DNA of 64,000 bases from Aquabacterium sp. J223 (GTDB taxonomy: Bacteria > Pseudomonadota > Gammaproteobacteria > Burkholderiales > Burkholderiaceae_C). The position numbers and the translations under genes were made by a program. This document shows, piece after piece, positions 60,023 through 64,000 of the stretch; position 1 is the stretch's first letter; each line of letters begins with the position of its first letter. The stretch is taken from assembly GCF_024666615.1 (NCBI RefSeq), contig NZ_CP088297.1, positions 682,001 to 746,000 of the forward strand, read 5' to 3'. A model generated the notes under the pieces. The model was not told where the DNA came from. It searched no databases and was given only the letters and a program-made list of their open reading frames with translations.

Positions 60023-62392
60023 TCACGGCGAGCGCAAGGCACCGTCCGCCACGGCGGGCGCCGGCCACCACCGAGGCAGCAGCGCGCGCACCTCGCCGCG
60101 GGCGAAGCGCTCGTCCAGCAGGTGCACCACGCCGCGGTCCTGCGGCGTGCGGATCACCCGGCCGGCGGCCTGCACCACCTTCTGCACGCCCGGGTAGAGG
60201 TAGGCGTAGCGGAAGCCGTCGCCGCACCAGGCCTGCAGCCGCAGCCGGATCTGCTCGTTGACCGGGTTGACCTGGGGCAGGCCGAGCGTGGCGACGAAGG
60301 CGCCGACCAGCCGGTCGCCCGGCAGGTCGATGCCCTCGCCGAAGGCGCCGCCCAGCACCGCGAAGCCGATGCCCCGGCCACCGGGCACGAAGCGCGCCAG
60401 GAAGCGCTCGCGCGCGTCCTCCGGCATGCCGCGCGACTGGCACCACTGCGGCACGTCCGGCCGCGCCTCGGCCAGCGCGTCGGCCACCCGTTGCAGGTAG
60501 TCGAAGCTGCTGAAGAAGGCCAGGTAGTGGCCGGGCTGGCGGTCGTACTGCGCCGCGATGCGCGAGACGATGGGCCCGATCGACGCCGACCGGTGCTGCC
60601 ACCGGGTGGACAGCGGCGCCACGTGCACCGCCAGCTGTGCGGCGTCGAAGGGCGAGGCGATGTCCACCTCCACCGTGTCGGCCGGCAGCCCGAGCAGCCG
60701 GCGGTGGTAGTCCGTCGGTGCCAGCGTGGCCGAGAACAGCGTCGCGCTGTGGGCCGCCGCCAGGCGGGGCGCGACGAAGGGCGCCGGCACCACGTTGCGC
60801 ACGGTCAGCCGGCTGCCCTGGCGCTGCGCCGTCTCGTCGAACAGCGCGTGGTCGCCGAAGTCCTCCAGCCGGCGGGCGAACGCCAGCAGGTCGAACAGCA
60901 GCGCCTGCAGGTCGGCCTCGGTGACCGCCGGTTCGCCCGGCCCCGGCCGCGCCTCGGCCGTGCCGCTGCGCTCGGCCGGCGGGGTGGCCAGGTGCTCGCT
61001 CACGGCGCCGGCCGCCGCCTGCAGCGCCTGCAGCAGCGCGCCGTCCGGCGGCGGCAGCAGGCGGTAGCAACCGCCGCTGCCATCGGCCTCGGCCCAGCCG
61101 CCGCCCGGCGCCGCATCGGCCGCGCGCTGCACGGCCTTGAGCGTCGCCGCCAGCCGGGACAGCGATCGCCTGACCGGCCCGGTGGCCTGACGGCGTGCCG
61201 CACCCAGCGTGGCGGGGTCGAGCATGGCCGAGTACATGCCGCGCGCGCGCTCGACCAGGTTGTGCGCCTCGTCCACCAGCAGGCCGATGCGCCAGCCCTG
61301 CTGCTGCGCCAGGGCGTGCAGCAGGGCGTGGCCGTCGAACCAGTGGTGGTAGTCGCCGACCACCACATCGGCCCAGCGCGCCAGTTCGTGGCTCAGGTGG
61401 TACGGGCAGACCTCGTGCGCCAGCGCCAGCGCCCGCAGGCTGGGGCGGTCCCACATCGGCAGCGCGACGGCGGCCTGGCGCGCCGCCGGCAGCCGGTCGT
61501 AGAAGCCGCGCGCCAGCGGGCAGGACTCGCCATGGCAGGCGGCGTCGGGCCGTTCGCAGCCGGTGTCGCGGCCGACCAGTTCCAGCGTGCGCAGCGGCAG
61601 CCCGGGTCGGGTGGCGTGCAGCGTGGCGACCGCCTGCAGGGCGAGGGCCCGGCCGGGCGTGCGCGCGGTCAGCACGGCGACCCGGTCCAGCGACTGGTGC
61701 GGCATGGCCTTGAGCAGCGGGAACAGCGTGCCCACGGTCTTGCCGATGCCGGTGGGCGCCTGGGCCAGCAGGGTGCGCCCGCCGCGCGCCGCCCGGAAGA
61801 CCGACTCCGCCAGCTCGCGCTGGCCGCGGCGGAAGCCGCCGGGATGGGGAAAGGCCAGCGCGGCCAGCGCCTCGTCCCGGGCCTGCCGATGCGCCAGCTC
61901 CTGCCGCGCCCAGGCCAGGAAGCGGTCGCACAGCGCCTCGAACCGGGCCTGCAGCGAGGCCGCGTCGTGGCGTTCGGCGATCACCGTCTCGCGGCCCGAG
62001 CCGAGGTCGAGGTAGACCAGCGCCAGTTCGACCGATGCCAGCCCGCGTTCACGGCACAGCAGCGCGCCGTAGACCTGGGCCTGGGCCCAGTGCAGCGCGC
62101 GGTGGCGCTCGGGCTGCCGGGCCAGGTCGCCGCGGAAGGTCTTCACCTCCTCCAGCCGACCGCGCGCGGCGTCGAAGCCGTCGGCGCGGCCGCGCACGGT
62201 CAGCTCGTGGTGGTCGGCCTGCAGCGGCAGCTCGGCCTGCCAGCCCGCGCCGCGGCGCTGCCGCACCAGCGCATGGCCGGCCTGGCCCTCCTCGGCGGTG
62301 GGTGAGGGCGTGAAGCGCAGGTCCAGGTCGCCGGCCTTGGCGGCGAACTCGCACAGCGCGCGCACCGCCACGGTGTAGCGGCCGGCGGACAC
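60023..62392 (-). CDS. XPD/DinG-type helicase with N-terminal PD-(D/E)XK-like domain
   Basis: 789 residues from a GTG 11 bases after the thiolase stop. Residues 1-165 resemble a RecB/Cas4-type nuclease domain: GRADGFD (68-74) and EEVK (81-84) give the D...ExK set. The helicase has Walker A APTGIGKT (212-219), DEAH (374-377), SATL, GGAFGEGIDLPGD and QAAGRVIRTPQDRG. Cys279, Cys286, Cys291 and Cys329 between Walker A and DEAH form the likely Fe-S cluster of XPD-family 5'-3' helicases. The frame stays open far upstream, but only as antisense-like text over the thiolase. The role is in DNA repair; exact function is unknown. Confidence 0.85.
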   Translation of the reverse strand: MSAGRYTVAVRALCEFAAKAGDLDLRFTPSPTAEEGQAGHALVRQRRGAGWQAELPLQADHHELTVRGRADGFDAARGRLEEVKTFRGDLARQPERHRALHWAQAQVYGALLCRERGLASVELALVYLDLGSGRETVIAERHDAASLQARFEALCDRFLAWARQELAHRQARDEALAALAFPHPGGFRRGQRELAESVFRAARGGRTLLAQAPTGIGKTVGTLFPLLKAMPHQSLDRVAVLTARTPGRALALQAVATLHATRPGLPLRTLELVGRDTGCERPDAACHGESCPLARGFYDRLPAARQAAVALPMWDRPSLRALALAHEVCPYHLSHELARWADVVVGDYHHWFDGHALLHALAQQQGWRIGLLVDEAHNLVERARGMYSAMLDPATLGAARRQATGPVRRSLSRLAATLKAVQRAADAAPGGGWAEADGSGGCYRLLPPPDGALLQALQAAAGAVSEHLATPPAERSGTAEARPGPGEPAVTEADLQALLFDLLAFARRLEDFGDHALFDETAQRQGSRLTVRNVVPAPFVAPRLAAAHSATLFSATLAPTDYHRRLLGLPADTVEVDIASPFDAAQLAVHVAPLSTRWQHRSASIGPIVSRIAAQYDRQPGHYLAFFSSFDYLQRVADALAEARPDVPQWCQSRGMPEDARERFLARFVPGGRGIGFAVLGGAFGEGIDLPGDRLVGAFVATLGLPQVNPVNEQIRLRLQAWCGDGFRYAYLYPGVQKVVQAAGRVIRTPQDRGVVHLLDERFARGEVRALLPRWWPAPAVADGALRSP

Positions 62393-62403
62393 GGCGTCGT
62401 CGC

Positions 62404-63591
62404 TCAGAGCCGCTCGAACACCGCGGCGATGCCCTGTCCACCGCCGATGCACATCGTGACCAGCGCATGCCGGCCCTGCACCCGCTGCAGCTCGTACAGC
62501 GCCTTGACGGTGATGATGGCGCCGGTGGCGCCCACCGGGTGCCCGAGCGAGATGCCCGAGCCGTTCGGGTTCACCTTCGCCGGGTCGAGGTCCAGCGCCC
62601 GCGCCACCGCGCAGGCCTGGGCGGCGAAGGCCTCGTTGGACTCGATGACGTCGAGGTCGCGCGCCTTCAGGCCGGCCTTGTCCAGTGCCTTGCGCGAGGC
62701 CGGCACCGGGCCGATGCCCATGGTCTTCGGGTCCACGCCGGCATGCGCGTAGCTCACCAGCCGGGCCAGCGGCTGCAGGCCGCGGCGTTCGGCCTCGCGC
62801 CGCTCCATCAGCACCAGCGCGGCGGCGCCGTCGTTGATGCCGGAGGCATTGCCCGCGGTGACGGTGCCGTCCTCCTTCTGGAACGCCGGCTTCAGGCCGG
62901 CGAGCTGCTCGGCCGTGGTGTCCGCGCGCACATGCTCGTCGGTGGCGAAACGCACCGTGCCCTTGCGGGTCTTCAGCTCGACGGGCAGCACCTGCGACGC
63001 GAAGCGGCCCTCGGCGATCGCCGCGGCCGCGCGGCGGTGGCTCTCGGCGGCCAGCGCGTCCTGCTCGGCGCGCGAGATGCCGTGCTCGCGGGCGACGTTC
63101 TCCGCCGTCACGCCCATGTGGATGGCGTGGAAGGGGTCGTGCAGCGCGCCGATCATCATGTCCACCAGGGTGGCGTTGCCCATTCGGGTGCCCCAGCGCG
63201 CCGCCGGCAGGTTCATCGGCCCGCGGCTCATGCTCTCCGCGCCGCCGGCCACCGCGATGTCGTACTCGCCCAGCAGCAGGCCCTGCGCGGCGCTGACGAC
63301 CGCCTGCAGGCCCGACCCGCACAGCCGGTTCACCGTCAGCGCCGGCGTCTCGGCCGGGCAGCCGCCCTCCAACGCCGCGACGCGTCCCAGGTACATGTCC
63401 CGCGGCTCGGTGTTGATGACGTGGCCGAAGACCACGTGGCCGACGTCGGCACCGGCCACCGACGAGCGGCGCAGCGCCTCGCGCAGCACCTGCGCGCCGA
63501 GCTGGCTGGGGGTGAGGTCCTTCAGGCTGCCGCCGAAGGACCCGATGGCGGTGCGCACACCGCTGGTGACGACGATCTCTCGCTGCTGCAT
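62404..63591 (-). CDS. Acetyl-CoA acetyltransferase (thiolase)
   Basis: 395 residues. The nucleophile Cys is in TVNRLCGSGLQAVVSA (about residue 90), the His in SLGHPVGATGAIITV and the second Cys in VTMCIGGGQGIAAVF. VESNEAFAAQA-type IESNEAFAAQACAVARAL is also present. It condenses two acetyl-CoA or acts in beta-oxidation; many such genes in Burkholderiales are annotated phaA/atoB-like, but no phaB or phaC is near, so no symbol is given. The helicase gene follows after 11 bases. Confidence 0.92.
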   Translation of the reverse strand: MQQREIVVTSGVRTAIGSFGGSLKDLTPSQLGAQVLREALRRSSVAGADVGHVVFGHVINTEPRDMYLGRVAALEGGCPAETPALTVNRLCGSGLQAVVSAAQGLLLGEYDIAVAGGAESMSRGPMNLPAARWGTRMGNATLVDMMIGALHDPFHAIHMGVTAENVAREHGISRAEQDALAAESHRRAAAAIAEGRFASQVLPVELKTRKGTVRFATDEHVRADTTAEQLAGLKPAFQKEDGTVTAGNASGINDGAAALVLMERREAERRGLQPLARLVSYAHAGVDPKTMGIGPVPASRKALDKAGLKARDLDVIESNEAFAAQACAVARALDLDPAKVNPNGSGISLGHPVGATGAIITVKALYELQRVQGRHALVTMCIGGGQGIAAVFERL

Positions 63592-63655
63592 GCGGACTCC
63601 TGCGGCCGCGAGGTCGGCCGGGGCCGGCAGTATGCGGTCAGCGGCGGCTGCGCCC

Positions 63656-64000
63656 TCAGGCGGCCGCGGCCGCCGGGTCGACCGCCAATCGGTCGCGGCC
63701 GGCCCGCTTGGCCTCGTACATCAGTCGGTCGGCGCGCTCGATGGCCGCATCCAGCGTCTCGCCGCGGCCGCAGGCGACCAGGCCGGCGGAGAAGGTCAGG
63801 CACCGCTCGTCCAGCACGCCGGCCAGCGACAGCGCCGCCACCCGCTCGCGCAGCCGCTGCAGCACCCGCTCGGCGGCATCGACCGGCGTGGCCGGCAGCA
63901 TGACGAGGAACTCCTCGCCGCCCCAGCGCGCGACGACGTCCCCGTCGCGCAACACCTGGCGTGCCGCCGTCGCGAAGGCCGCCAGCACCCGGTCGCCGGC
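63656..64000 (-). CDS. GGDEF-domain protein (diguanylate cyclase), C-terminal part
   Basis: The last 115 or so codons of a gene that continues past the right edge. RWGGEEFLVMLPATPVDAAE is the active-site GGEEF motif; LTFSAGLVACGRGETLDAAI and ERADRLMYEAKRAGRDRL are the typical domain end. It makes the second messenger c-di-GMP from two GTP. The sensory N-terminus is outside the window. An RxxD inhibitory site cannot be judged from the visible part. Confidence 0.9.
   Translation of the reverse strand, partial: AGDRVLAAFATAARQVLRDGDVVARWGGEEFLVMLPATPVDAAERVLQRLRERVAALSLAGVLDERCLTFSAGLVACGRGETLDAAIERADRLMYEAKRAGRDRLAVDPAAAAA

Overview
The window is high-GC DNA with dense operons, from a betaproteobacterium and most likely a member of the Burkholderiales. 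The support is the order apaG / rpe-(MFS)-gph-trpE-trpG-trpD-trpC, the tyr-gly-thr tRNA / tuf / trp tRNA / secE-nusG-rplKAJL-rpoBC block, a long C-terminal tail on S3, and family-level resemblance of the proteins. I cannot name the genus from sequence alone.

Region 1 (1-9152): a broken, partial site-specific recombinase-family gene and apaG on the minus strand. Divergent from them are rpe, an MFS transporter, gph and a trpE-trpG-trpD-trpC operon. A short ORF with a Trp-Pro-Trp core and nested inverted repeats precedes trpE and looks like a transcription attenuator. ung follows trpC.

Region 2 (9200-44061) is the translation and transcription core. It runs tRNA-Tyr, -Gly, -Thr, tuf, tRNA-Trp, secE, nusG, rplK, rplA, rplJ, rplL, rpoB, rpoC and a terminator. 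A lone PIN-domain gene lies on the other strand. Then come the str operon (rpsL, rpsG, fusA, second tuf), the S10 operon, an inserted peroxiredoxin gene, and the spc and alpha operons down to rpoA-rplQ. The two tuf copies differ at only five synonymous positions. infA is not in its common place between secY and rpmJ.

Region 3 (44083-45985): a NodI/NodJ-type ABC exporter, initiator tRNA-fMet and a strong stem-loop.

Region 4 (46070-59958) is the accessory part and the most interesting. Two divergent operons leave one promoter region at about 52.85-53.01 kb. The leftward one encodes a lignostilbene-dioxygenase-like carotenoid oxygenase, a FAH-family hydrolase, ExbB, two ExbD, TonB, a TetR regulator and an MBL-fold hydrolase. 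The rightward one encodes a DUF3237 protein, an ACMSD-type amidohydrolase, an aldehyde dehydrogenase, a TonB-dependent receptor and a spinster-type MFS permease. Both promoters carry a copy of the same 27-bp element over the -10 / start region. Together this reads as a self-contained, co-regulated locus for uptake across both membranes and oxidative cleavage of a stilbenoid or related conjugated aromatic compound; the substrate is an inference.

Region 5 (60023-64000): an XPD/DinG-type helicase with an N-terminal PD-(D/E)XK-like domain, an acetyl-CoA acetyltransferase and the C-terminal end of a GGDEF protein.

Four genes (the recombinase, trpE, rplJ and the FAH hydrolase) have single-base frameshifts, three of them in C/G homopolymers of 5-6 bases. 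Because trpE and rplJ are core genes, uncorrected sequencing error is the simplest explanation. No rRNA, CRISPR array, insertion sequence or replication origin was seen.
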